From Rhipicephalus microplus (lineage: Eukaryota; Arthropoda; Arachnida; Ixodida; Ixodidae), in the NCBI RefSeq assembly GCF_043290135.1, contig NC_134704.1, forward strand, positions 19,803,501 to 19,867,500: 64,000 bases of DNA, in the 5' to 3' direction. Numbering within the stretch: position 1 is the stretch's first letter; each line of letters opens with the position of its first letter. The position numbers and the translations under genes were made by a program. The notes under the pieces were generated by a model. That model had not been told where the DNA came from and searched no databases. It saw only the letters and a list, made by a program, of their open reading frames with translations. This document shows, piece after piece, positions 26,201 through 35,479 of this stretch.

Positions 26201-29200
26201 ACTACTAAAGTACAGTAAACAATAGCACATTTGTACCCCTAGCACTAATTAACCGTTAACTTAACCCAAATATACTGCATGTGCTTAACCATGCTACAAA
26301 AAATTTTTGCAGTGAAGCCATGAAAACCTACGACAGTAGTATCTCACTGAACGTATAAACTGCAACCAAGTTTATGTGATTGCAACCAAGTTTATGTGAG
26401 GCTTTATGTGATTTGCTGCTCTTCTATACACCACTCTCAGTTAATCAAACTATTGTTAAATAGAACCTAGTTTCCCTGTTCCTCGAGGTATTGTTTAAAA
26501 GTATTCTACTGTAGCACTACAAAAAACCAGCCACCTATGCCAACTGCTCAAGTATTATTTAAAGACTGTTATTGATAACTTAAGACCATTAACATCTTTG
26601 CACTACTGGAAATATTGCTTGAACAGGATGTACTATCGAGTACAACCAGTTTAGCAAACATGAAGTAATGCAGTAATTATCACTTAACTACACTAAAACT
26701 TCTATTTCATGAACAATGAAATATCAGTTATAACAAAGTAAATGAAGTATAGCCTTGCAATAGATAAATTGTCAGAAATATACCTTTACAACAATTTTCC
26801 TGATATACAGTAAAACCTATATATATAACTAAGTTGACATAGTCCCAGAAAAATTCTTCATAAAGAGTTGCTCGTTATGTGCATGTTTGGTACGAAAATT
26901 CAAAAAATAAATGCACAAATTAAACAAAAAGCGAAGGAACTGAAGGCGGAGCTAACTCAAAACACTTGATTAGTGGTAAAAAACAGTTGTTATTGAAACA
27001 GCAGTTATATGGACACTCTCGGCAAATTTCTGCCGTCGCCACCATGTTCCATAACAAGTCCAAATTGATAACATACTCCCACGCATCATAAATTTTACAA
27101 GCGGGTACAAGCGCGCGAGCGCTGTTGAAGCAACGATCAAATGAGCCGGCTCATCTTTATCGCCTAGAGGGTGCATATGATACCCCCACTCGTGTTAGAT
27201 CTTTGTAACTGCTGCCAAATGCTCAAATAGAAGGAAAACCACTTGTCTTGAACGAGCACAAAAAACGCGCGGGGGGGGGGGGGGGGGTGTGTCGATCGAG
27301 TAGCAACCGTAAACTTTGATGATGAAAACCGGGGCAACTTTTCTAGATTATCTAAGCAAACATTCGCTTTATCAAGAATGTATCCAGCTGTTACTTTGTT
27401 ACATAGAGGACGCAAACCCATGCGCTTTTATGGAGTAACGGAGGGAAATAGAAAAACTTTAATATATAGAGGAATTCGTTATACAGAGGTTCAACTGTAA
27501 TATACTTATTTTCACGTAAGGTGCAACTTCATCATAATAAGGTTTTGAGCGTATTTTCAGAAAAGTACGCTCTGAAGCTACTGAAAGGTGGACAGGCTTC
27601 ACTGTTTTACACAACAGTCCGAAGGAAAGTGCAGAGAGAGGCAAAACCGTTTTCGTGGAAGTGAATAGTTATTCTGAATAGTCTGCATTTCGATGCTTGA
27701 GAGTCGCATCAATGCTAAATTGAAAGCTTTATCGTGTAACAGCTAGTTTTCTTTAACCGCTAAGACACATTACATAACACATTACATAAGAGAGGAGGGG
27801 CAGCATACCCATAAGGCTTCAGGTGGTCCACTGTTCCAGGGTTTTGATGCAGATGAGAGAACAGCCGCAAAACTTCATGCTGCTTGCCTTCGGTTGCTGG
27901 CTTTCGAACGGCTTTCTTTGCGGGAGCCTCTGAAAAATGAAATATGTTTTGCAGGGTCATTATACTTTGACACCATAAAATGGTAAAAAGTCGACTAAGC
28001 CTGCTTAGTTATGGCCCACACACTCTGGAGCATAAGCTCAAAAAGAGCAAAGCAGGCGTAAGGCTTGTTTTCTCGTTTCCCCATAGGCTCGGCCGCCTAT
28101 GCAAACAAGTAAATGCTGAAAACCCCAATGAGCATGCATGTATCAAAAAGCACAGGACGCAGTACGTGCAGTGCGTCAACAATGTTGTTTGCGACATTTT
28201 GTTGCCATACAGATGCACTTTTTATAGGACAGACCGACTTCTATCTTAGGAGCCCATTGTTCCTTGTTCAGCTGCGTCCCCATCTTTCATAATTGCGAGG
28301 TGCTTTCACGATACCGTCACAAGATCGAGCGTGAAAGCATCGAAGCCTTCTACATTAAGAAATTAAGAAGAAAGAAATCATGTGTGTCAGTGAGCCCCCC
28401 CTCACCATCCTCGAAAAAGAGATTATGTTTTCGAGCTGTTCACTAGGACCATTTCGGCTTGTGGCAGATTCATCTTGCATTTCATCTTTATGTGCATGTG
28501 ATGGTTTTAGTCTTGTTTCTTTTTTCAGCTATATATTTTTCGGTGTATTTTTCAGAATGACTGGCACACAGTAGTTCGTCAGCGCTCACATTGTGTGGTC
28601 GTTCTTTCTTCGTTCCGTTCTTGCTCTGTTTCCCCCTCAGTCCACGTGAGCATCGTATAACTAAGAGATCTTCAAGCTGCTCTGTCACCTTTATCACAGT
28701 ACAGAGCACAGAGAAAATTTTGTGAAAGCCAACCGAGCCAAGCTTGATTAACCTCCGTGCCTTTCCTCTCTATTTAACTCTCTCATTCTCTTGTGAAAGC
28801 CAAGCCAAGAATACAACTCACTTATTCCGATGAAGACCCATGCAAGTATTCTAATATGTGAAATGCTAAACTGCAGTCGGCCCCATTGGATTATGTCCGT
28901 ACTTTTATACGGTCAGCTCACTATCCAACGGCTGCAGTTCAAAGGGCTTCTCTGCAGACCCAACTACAATAGGAAAGAGGCAAGACTAATCACAGGATTG
29001 ACATGCCCTCTTAGCTTAGGCACCAGAAGGAATATAGCGAAGGTACCCACCTAGCTGATGCTAACTGAGCCAAACAGAGAGGACGTCTGTGTAAACAGGC
29101 GTGTTTCTCTCCTAGGCAGATGGTTAGTGGGACAGCTCAATTTCATCTAACTCCTCCAATAACAAACTCACTGGAAAAATTTATATTAAAAAAATGCTGT

Positions 29201-32200
29201 CTAGATGGCACCAGACAGCTTCCAGCATTGAGGCATTAGGCTGAATTAAAAATCGAGCTTGATGGCTCACAGATCACAACCCCGTAACAAAAGGAATGGT
29301 TAGCATTCATTCATCTATTTATACTCGTAAACCGAAATCTGCAGAGGGACTAGGCCATTTCATGACCATCGCCGCCATAAAACTCCCATGTTGCTTATAC
29401 ATTTACCGAAGACGCCTTGAAGGCAAGAGCCATCTTTTTTTCGCAGTCGATATAGCCATCTTCTTATCTTAGCCTCTCCCACCCTCCTCTAAAAGCTTTC
29501 CACACCTAATATGGCTTCGCACTGCCTTCGTCGTCAGACTGACAAAGTCATGTAATGACACTATTATTTGACGTCCTTTTATACGACATCAAAGTGACAC
29601 AATGGCTGTACAAATATTGGTTATCTGTGACCTCATATGTTCACGTCCTCACGTGACAATTTCTTGCATCACTCATGTTGATGCCGATGCTGAGGGTCAA
29701 TTTTTACATTCGATCAGGCATCTGAGGCATTTGAGCTACAAGAGAAGAGAAATTACCCTGTGAGTGAGGTGCTGGTTCCTGTTTGCCTTCGCCATCTGCT
29801 TTCTTGGAAACTGGGTGGTGCGAAGCACCCTCAGCTGCAACCTGCTTGGCAGTCGTGGGTGCCTGCTCTGCTGCCTTGCTGGGTTTTTCGGCCGCCTTTG
29901 CTGCCCGCTGGGCTTCTTGCAATGCTCGCCTCTGCGCTTTGAGCTCCGCCTTGCTTTTCTCACCAACGGCATTTCCTGAAGGAACGCACGTCATTCGCAT
30001 GAGAGAAACGCTGCAGAGAAATGTTTCTGGGACCCGCAGAAAACTACCTGTGGCAAGCAACTCATCTTTTGAAATGGTAATCTCTTATTCAAACAAGAAG
30101 GATGTTACGTAAATCAACCATGCAAGTCATATGCACAGCTCATAAGTTACAGTTGCTGTTTTTGAAAATGCAGCCATCATACAAATCAAGCATCACTCCA
30201 ACATCATTTTGTTTGTTCCCAACAATTTTTACGCCTTATAAGTAGAGCTGTGCAAATAGCAAAATTTTGGGTGTTAAGTAAATTACAATATTGAAGTCTG
30301 ATTTCAAATCAAATATTTGTTTCAAATATTTCTCAAACATTTCTAGGATATATTTTAAATACTTCAAATCAAAATTGCAGAACGAAAGTTCGAGACGATT
30401 CTGAAGCATATTCTTGCAACATGAAACCTTGAAAGTATATTTTTGTTTTGTTTTTGCTACACTGATGAAGTGCTGGCTGGGTGATGTTTCATAGTCATCT
30501 GATCAAAAATTAAGCTATGCAGAGGACTAATTGCATTTATGAACATAATTTGGTGAAACCTAATCGTTGCCAACAACACTTTACATGGGAAAGGCAAATA
30601 TGGTATTTCCTCAGCATCTTCTTTTCTTTCAGCTTTTGTGGAAGACCAAATGATGTGTTAGACAAGGATGTGCTCCCTTCAAGCCTGGAGTGCAAAATCT
30701 GCCAGTGAACATCTGAAATATTTGATGCTCCAAATTTTCAGTGTCCGATTTTTTTTAACATCCTGCCCAAATTTCAAGTTATAGAAACAGCATTAATTGA
30801 GCTTCCACTTCTGCCACATCTATCATCTCCATACTGAAACAAGCATTTTCTTAAGTCAATACACTTACAACAGAACTTGAAAGGAAGCTTTGCTGCAATA
30901 CAAAAATGTAGTAAGGTGAAGCATACTAAAAATCTGAAGGGGTCACTGTCGATTGGACATTATCTGTATCTTTTCCGTCTTTGGATGTTCAAATAGTTTG
31001 AATAGTAAAATTTCAAAGTGAATGTGATCAAATAGCAAACATTGGATGCTCGAATAGTTTGAATAGTAAAATTTCAAAGTGAATGTAATCAAATAGCAGA
31101 CACAATATATTTTTTTTTTTTCAATTTTGAATATACACACTTCCCCACTAATAAATTCAGATGGGTCTGTATCTTAAGCTTTCAAATGTATATTCTGCAC
31201 TTGAGGCACACAGTTATGTAATGTGAAAGTAAAGAAAGTGTGCTAATTTAATATGGAGATAGGATTCAAAATCTTTAGTAACCTCATTCTGCTAAAAACC
31301 CTTATTGAAGGCGCTTTCCCACTCTCTTCCACAGTCCTCTACTGTTTTCTTTAAAAATTTTCTTAATGTATTTTGTTTTCTATGCCAACTATACTGCATA
31401 TAATGCATCCACCTAGCACTTTCTAGTGGCCATTCACACAAGTGCTCGACATTGTGCAATATCTGGAACATTTTCCTTCAGAACTGCACACAGTGTTCTG
31501 TGATTGGTTATTTAGCTTATCTTATTACTAAACAACCGTTGCTGCACCCGCACATGAAGACACATGCAAACACAAACCCGCATACAGAGAACTTCACGAA
31601 CTCATGCAAATATGGAAAGCACAACGCAAAAAGCGACAGTAACAGCACACAGTAACAAAAATTGTCCAGACTAAGGCTGTTCAATCCCGCTAATCAGAAG
31701 CTCCTAATCATTTTCTTTTATATTTCGACGCATAAATAAAAAACTCACCTTCACTTTTTTGAGCAGCGAGCCGGGCAGCATTTTCAGCTTCCTTGGGGCA
31801 ACATAAAAAGAAGAAACATTAATGAGGTGATCTCAGCCATACCATAGACGCTTCACATGATAAACTCTGGCAGGTTAAAAATGTCCATGGTCCAATACAT
31901 TAAAAAAAAAAGCGGTGAATGTTAATATGTTTACACATGTACACAAGCTGCAGTAGTGGGAATGACACTTGCCCATAGGTTTCATTCAGAACAGTAAGTG
32001 GTTTTTATATGCACACTCATTAAGGTGTGAAAACTGAATAACCCAAATAAAAGAAGCACATACGTAATCAAAGTGCACATAACTTTCAAATACCATTCTA
32101 TCAGAAGAAAATATTGAAGGCACAAAACTTACAAAAGCTGCTTTTCTTTCTGCCTTGAGCTGCGCTTTCGTTTTCTCTCCAGCCCCACCCTGTGCTGTGT

Positions 32201-33951
32201 CGTTCGTTAAGGCGTTTCTGGGCGCTGCGCTATCGATCTCTTTTTTTGGTTGCGCCAAAGGCACTCCGCCAAGCTTGACATCTGCTTGTTTCTGAATGAC
32301 CTTTGCTGCCTTTTCGTCTACTTTCTGGGGATGCTTGTCACTACTTATCACAACGTGATTGTTCACAGCTTTCACCGTGACAATGTTGTCCTTGTTCTTC
32401 TTACCAGACTTCTTCGAGCCAACGCCTTCTCCCGACGGCATTTTGTCACCAGAGTTCTGCGACACAACACTACAGCTTACACCGCTGTCCTTCTTTCCAA
32501 AGTCAATCACACTCGTACCGCATATGTCGACCACTATCTCACGATTGGGGCTGGGCGAAGGCTCCTGGAGGGCGCGGACGATTTTCTCGCCGACGGTGGA
32601 CTCGTCCTTGGGGTTCACTAAGGTGATGCTGATGGAGCTCTTGTCCAGCGATGCCAGGCTCTTCACAATGGCGTCGGACAAGCTGTCCAGGTGATTCTGG
32701 GTGAGAACGTTGGTGGCGGTTGCAGGCTGGGAAGGCTTTGGAGAAGGTGATGCTGCCGCTTCTGCATTCGGGCCTTCGGACGAAAGCGGTTTGCCTGCTG
32801 GCTTGATAGAGTGAGGGCAGATCAGCTCGAAACAAGTGATTTCCTTGAGATTTCTGAGCTTACAACAGCCAGATTCGTGCGTTTCGACGGGCTTGTCTGG
32901 CACCGATTCCACCGCCTGATGCTCGAGCTGCTGCTTTGGCTTCTTCTTTTTCTTCTTCTTCTTCTTTTTTTGACCTACTGATCCCTCAGCAAGCTGCACT
33001 TCTTGTGGTGGATTGTGGGCCGGTTGCTGCGGCAGCACTTTGCTGAGCACCACTTTAGCAATTGGATGTGTACTGTTCTCGTTTCCTTCCGTGCTCTGCT
33101 TTTTGGTTACAGTAATCTGTATCGGCTGCACTTTGGCCTGCTGTAAGCCAGGTTGGCTTTTGTTGGCTTGCAAGCTATCTTTTGACTCTGGGTGAGACTC
33201 CTTGCGAGCTGGCTTCTTTTTTTTCTTTTGCTTTGTTCCAGAAAGCTGCAGCAAAGGGTGGATTTTTTGTGTGAAACAGAGAAGCATGTGAAATTTGAGC
33301 GTGCAAAAAGAATAATAATAATGTACAACCAAGGGCTGTGTTTGGAGAATGCCTGAAACACTTTAGGGCATTTCATAGACACTGGGGTAACAGGCATTGG
33401 TCTACCTGCACCTGTGATCATGCAATGAACCATGCAGAAGTTACAAGACAATGACATGCCAGAATTTACCTTACACATAGTTGCGATAGATTTCTTGTGG
33501 TATAGTCATTTGGGGTATAGCCTACTTCACAGTTGATGATATTATTAAAGCCAATTGTTGGCCAAAAGCGCTATTGAACTGGTCATTGAACAGTTATATT
33601 TTCAACGCCTCTGACTTGAAAATTTTATATTACGCAACAACACAAATGGCATAGGTCAACCAGAATATTATACTTAGGCAAGTTCTAGAGGGTGTGCCTG
33701 TACAAGTGGATCAAGTAAAATTGAAAAATGAAGTGCTGAAATCATAAAAAAACATTATCACACAAAATAGTAAATTCGTTCTTACGACATCTAATAGGCA
33801 TGCCAACACGCAAACCGCAGTTATATGGTTGCATAGTTTGTTAGTGCAAACAGAAACACAGCGCAGCAAGTATAAATGGGTGATTTCATGCGCCGAGCAT
33901 TCAAATGGCAAACACGAAAGCGTATGAACGCTAGTTTACCGATGTGTCCAT
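11224..33951 (-). CDS. EIF2B4: Translation initiation factor eIF2B subunit delta
   Basis: EIF2B4 is a regulatory subunit of eIF2B, the guanine-nucleotide exchange factor for eIF2 that is inhibited by phosphorylated eIF2alpha. Coding exons (minus): 33940-33951, 32133-33245, 31749-31791, 29757-29975, 27809-27929, 25971-26085, 23338-23414, 19911-20013, 16126-16253, 13545-13636, 13335-13420, 12494-12674, 11224-11426. All junctions are in phase and sum to 2493 nt (830 residues plus stop). Conserved C-terminal blocks include [67 protein letters not shown] and [11 protein letters not shown]. The human protein is about 520 residues; the excess is a Lys/Ser/Pro-rich N-terminus encoded mostly by the 1.1-kb second exon. 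The 4-codon first exon (Met-Asp-Thr-Ser) is inferred from frame and a GTAAAC donor, because exon 2 has no in-frame start Met. The C-terminal half is near certain. Confidence 0.93.
11805..12019. repeat. Tandem duplication, period about 107 bp
   Basis: Two near-identical copies begin CTACACAAATACCCAAAATC at 11805 and 11912. Each ends with TTCATAT..CATGTAG, with about 5% differences. It lies in the last intron of EIF2B4 and looks like a fairly recent local duplication. Confidence 0.85.
12150..12307. repeat. DNA-transposon end remnant in EIF2B4 intron
   Basis: Repeated TTCCATTTAA/TTTACTGAGAG motifs end in CGTTTACTGAGAGTCCACTG, which resembles a terminal inverted repeat bordered by TA. No matching opposite end could be fixed by eye. 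Confidence 0.35.
13986..14295. repeat. Tandem duplicated unit with (TTTA)n microsatellites
   Basis: Two copies of a unit of about 189 bp begin AATGGGC(C/T)CAACTACAT at 13986 and 14175. Each contains a TTTA microsatellite (about 14046-14107 and 14237-14272) followed by CACTACAGGGATGCTTGCC. The copies differ by scattered substitutions and microsatellite length. It lies in the EIF2B4 intron upstream of exon 13545-13636. Confidence 0.85.
14515..15010. repeat. AT-rich dispersed repeat copy
   Basis: It begins ATTAGGCTTGCACAAATAC and contains AATATTTTGGGAACAAA and GTTAATTTCGAATACTG. The opening matches the repeats at 22410, 30244 and 49495/49785, which share a GCTGTGCRAATAG-like start and TCGAATA-rich body. 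It is a diverged copy in an EIF2B4 intron. Confidence 0.5.
17170..18090. other. GC-elevated intronic stretch, unclassified
   Basis: This part of the EIF2B4 intron between exons 16126-16253 and 19911-20013 is less AT-rich than its flanks and holds open frames of up to 148 codons (17670-18116). No domain is recognised and adjacent frames look equally plausible. It is probably an old transposon insertion. Confidence 0.35.
18935..19830 (-). mobile_element. Tigger/pogo-like DNA transposon remnant
   Basis: Both outer edges carry a degenerate inverted end of the GTATTTACTCGAATCTAAGCCG type: GTATTTCCTCAAATCTACGCC at the left and, inverted, GGCCTAGAATTGAATAAATAC at the right. On the minus strand an open frame near 19350-19465 encodes [14 protein letters not shown] and [12 protein letters not shown]. 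This resembles the C-terminus of pogo/Tigger DDE transposases (W..A...VP.E.I..SFKKCGI.NALDG). The rest of the transposase is gone. A duplicated poly-C unit lies inside at 18985-19100. Confidence 0.6.
18985..19100. repeat. Tandem duplication with poly-C tracts
   Basis: Two copies of a unit made of about 22 C residues (with one T), then CCGAAACTTATCTCGAATGT and AGGCTGAGA, are adjacent. It lies within the Tigger-like remnant. Homopolymer length here is error-prone in sequencing. Confidence 0.7.
20806..21104. repeat. Composite with inverted tRNA-like ends
   Basis: The left end reads GAGCACCGACATGGCTCTGA, then GGTAGAATACTGGGC, a B-box-like GGTTAAAACCCC and CCATTCTG. The right end repeats this in inverse orientation, with CAGAATGGGGCTCGAACCTA and CCACAGAGCCATGCCGGTG. 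Arms are about 70-80 bp around a 150-bp centre. Each arm resembles a degenerate tRNA with A and B boxes. It cannot be a functional tRNA because the acceptor stems and anticodon arm do not form. It lies in an EIF2B4 intron. Confidence 0.7.
21491..21686. repeat. Foldback cluster of two large hairpins
   Basis: The first inverted repeat pairs 21491-21550 with 21574-21627. Shared motifs are GCGTGCTGTGGTTGTC and GTAGTTGTCTGCCACC, with only a few mismatches. The second pairs 21637-21653 with 21657-21673, perfect 17-bp arms CATAGTTGTCTGCCACC around GGT. A TGACGTCA palindrome overlaps its end at 21672-21679. The sharing of TAGTTGTCTGCCACC between hairpins suggests one foldback element or rounds of local inversion copying. 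Confidence 0.85.
21975..22155 (-). mobile_element. LINE 3' end with (TCC)n tail, reversed
   Basis: On minus the frame encodes [19 protein letters not shown] followed by a stop, then a short UTR with AATAAAG and a TCC repeat tail (plus strand GGAGGAGGAGG at 21984-21996). This is the usual end of a tick-type LINE pol ORF, similar in organisation to 7960-8172. Confidence 0.7.
22410..22975. repeat. AT-rich dispersed repeat copy
   Basis: It starts ATTAGGCTTGTGCGAATAGT and ends near GAATTGAAGCGAATTCAAAC and CGCTCGAATATTCACTG. It is the same family as 30244-31110 and 49785-50730 by its opening motif and its TCGAAT-rich end. Confidence 0.55.
24250..24895. repeat. Element with two minisatellites and foldback ends
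   Basis: A 61-bp tandem unit (TGTTAAAGTGCGACTTACTT and so on) starts at 24301, 24362 and, truncated, 24423. A second tandem of about 51 bp (GCGGTGTGTAGAGGAGGAAG) starts at 24704 and 24755. The ends show short inverted similarity (GATGCGGAGC at the left; GATGCTTCGCATC at the right). GC content is much higher than in the flanking EIF2B4 intron, consistent with an inserted non-autonomous element. Confidence 0.65.
25440..25745 (+). mobile_element. LINE 3' UTR fragment
   Basis: Pyrimidine-rich DNA ends in ATCCCCTACAAAGCGCCGAG, then GCTCCTGCAAAAGTTGCAG and ATAGTGCCTTCTTCTTTTCC. In my recollection this is a recurrent 3' terminus of tick LINEs. No ORF2 is preserved upstream. Confidence 0.4.
26812..27497. 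mobile_element. TIR DNA transposon, about 690 bp, non-autonomous
   Basis: The left end TACAGTAAAACCTATATATA and the right end, read inverted, TTACAGTTGAACCTCTGTAT agree over about 20 bp with some mismatches. AACGAA/AACTAA motifs follow, and TA flanks are consistent with a Tc1/mariner-type insertion. The interior contains a poly-G run at about 27271-27287 and no transposase frame. It lies in the EIF2B4 intron between exons 25971-26085 and 27809-27929. Confidence 0.5.
28740..29160 (+). mobile_element. Possible LINE RT C-terminal fragment
   Basis: The frame reading [20 protein letters not shown] resembles the post-palm region of LINE reverse transcriptases (typically R..IRLITGLP). Similarity is short and upstream similarity is lost, so this is a tentative degraded fragment within an EIF2B4 intron. 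Confidence 0.35.
30244..31110. repeat. Long copy of AT-rich dispersed repeat
   Basis: It opens GAGCTGTGCAAATAGCAAAA and runs through GATGTTTCATAGTCATCTGA, GGAAAGGCAAATATGGTATT and AGTAAGGTGAAGCATAC. The copy at 49785-50730 in an SLC35B3 intron follows the same order of motifs at lower identity. Near the end the segment GGATGCTCGAATAGTTTGAA is itself tandemly repeated (about 60 bp, from 30984). No coding frame is shared, so it is a non-autonomous element of unknown class. Confidence 0.7.
32133..33245 (-). other. EIF2B4: EIF2B4 large second exon (Lys-rich N-terminal extension)
   Basis: This exon encodes 371 residues. It starts at a CTGCAG acceptor and ends at a TTT|GTAAGT donor. It contains two poly-Lys runs (about 5 and 10 Lys), Gln/Pro-rich linkers and, at its end, [16 protein letters not shown]. 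The last motif is repeated as [16 protein letters not shown] in exon 29757-29975, the position that matches the vertebrate protein. A 69-nt segment inside (32795-32863) has intron-like borders and is in frame. The extension is probably disordered and basic. Confidence 0.8.
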
Positions 33952-34640
33952 GACTGCTGAGGGGAAAGATAACCCCGACTTGTGATGATGAAGCTGGACT
34001 GTCAAAGAAGTACCATGCCATGAACGACACACAAACTGCGAGACAATACAACGCAAAGCAACCGCAACCCAGCTTTACATGAAAAAAAAAGTGTCACAAA
34101 ACGCGGAAGCCTAGAAACGAAGACAGGTTTCTAAAATCACAAGGCGACCATATGTCAACTGCATTTTCGAGTTCGCCTATGCTGTATTAAGTTCGCTAAA
34201 GCAACGTCTAGAGCAAGCGAATATCCATTTGTGGACTTAAAGATAGCCATAACTTCACCAAAGTTACTTCGAATACGCCGTACAAACACGTTGTCAGAAC
34301 TGCCAATAATACACAACTGAAATGAGTGCCACATGCGAAGTTCTAACTTATGTGCAACCACGCTGTCCTGTAACTAGTACGCTGAACGACGGCACTGCAG
34401 CGTCTAAGTAAAAGAATGCAAACGTAATAAGCTTTACTCTCATCTATGAACTCAAACATACAGCTTTTTAAAGTCTTGCAGGAAAAATACGGCAACTCAC
34501 TGACGTTACTCTTTGAGTATCTTGCAACAGCAGCGATCGGCTACGGCGGCCATTTAGAATCGTTTTTATTGGCTATTAACCACGCTTGCTTCGGCCAGCT
34601 TCGGCTCGCGCGTCGGCCAAATCCACTTGATGAAGCGAAA
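33952..34640 (-). promoter_or_regulatory. Probable EIF2B4 promoter and 5' UTR region
   Basis: This region lies immediately upstream of the inferred EIF2B4 start codon. On minus, AAATGGCCGCCGTAGCCGAT at about 34536-34555 is a YY1-like motif of the kind frequent at housekeeping promoters. A CCCCTCAG acceptor-like sequence lies just upstream of the ATG (about 33956-33963), so the start codon may sit in exon 2 of the transcript. No TATA box is evident. Confidence 0.35.
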
Positions 34641-34658
34641 CTAGCATTACTAGTGCGA

Positions 34659-34740
34659 GAACCACGGTGTAAGAGTAGTTCTTACACCGTGGTTCTTACA
34701 CCGTGAATAGTAGAACTATTCTTACACCGTGGCGAGAACT
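34659..34740. repeat. Interleaved direct and inverted 15-mer repeats
   Basis: The 16-bp arm GAACCACGGTGTAAGA at 34659-34674 is followed by its exact inverse TCTTACACCGTGGTTC at 34680-34695. Two further forward copies of TTACACCGTG lie at about 34696-34705 and 34722-34731. It lies upstream of EIF2B4. Confidence 0.85.
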
Positions 34741-35479
34741 AACTGATCATGCTGCTAAAGACGTGCATTCTTCATCCCGACCTATTCCTTACGATGGTGC
34801 GCAGTCCATTGAGCATGTGCCGCTTGCACGCGCTTATTATTACATTCAACCATTTCTTGGCGAAGCAAAGTCACTTTTATTGCACACATAGAGATAATCA
34901 CATGTCTACGCCTGCCAGCTATCTATCTATATTTATCACAGCAGCTCAATTGTATGATTACAGTACGATTGAAAAGCTGTACATATTGACCTGTCTATCA
35001 CTCAATCATCTATGCATTCATATATGTCAATCTGTCGATGAATTATTCGTCCACGCGCTTATCTTGCCGTCTTTGTATTGGTGCATCGTTCCGTACGCTT
35101 GGTTCAGCCGCTGTTAGCATGACATAAGCCACATGAGCGCAAGCCCAACAAGATTGACAGGTCACAAAACCACCAGAATGGCAGTATGTCATTCGAAACA
35201 CAGGTTACGCTTACGTCATATATGACGCGAAGAGATTCCTTCGTGATGTGCGAGATAGATGTCGTCATGGCATCCGCTGCATCACGCATTGCTTTGATAG
35301 GCATAGAACACGGAGGAACCTTTCCTTCCTCCGTGGCATAGAATAAGCGCGTACGATGACAATTGTTGGCCTAGTTGGTACTTGCTTAATGACATGCTTT
35401 GGCCGCAAATAACACAACACACAAAGTAAAGGAACACACAACGACAGGCACCGTGCACATGCCACTTTCTTGGAAGTCT

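Noticed and set aside
27271..27287. Poly-G run as a G-quadruplex regulatory signal
   Set aside because: A homopolymer in an intronic transposon; length is unreliable and no other support exists.
32250..32694. Open frames of 111-123 codons on plus
   Set aside because: They are antisense shadows of the EIF2B4 large exon, which has conserved frame and splice sites on minus.
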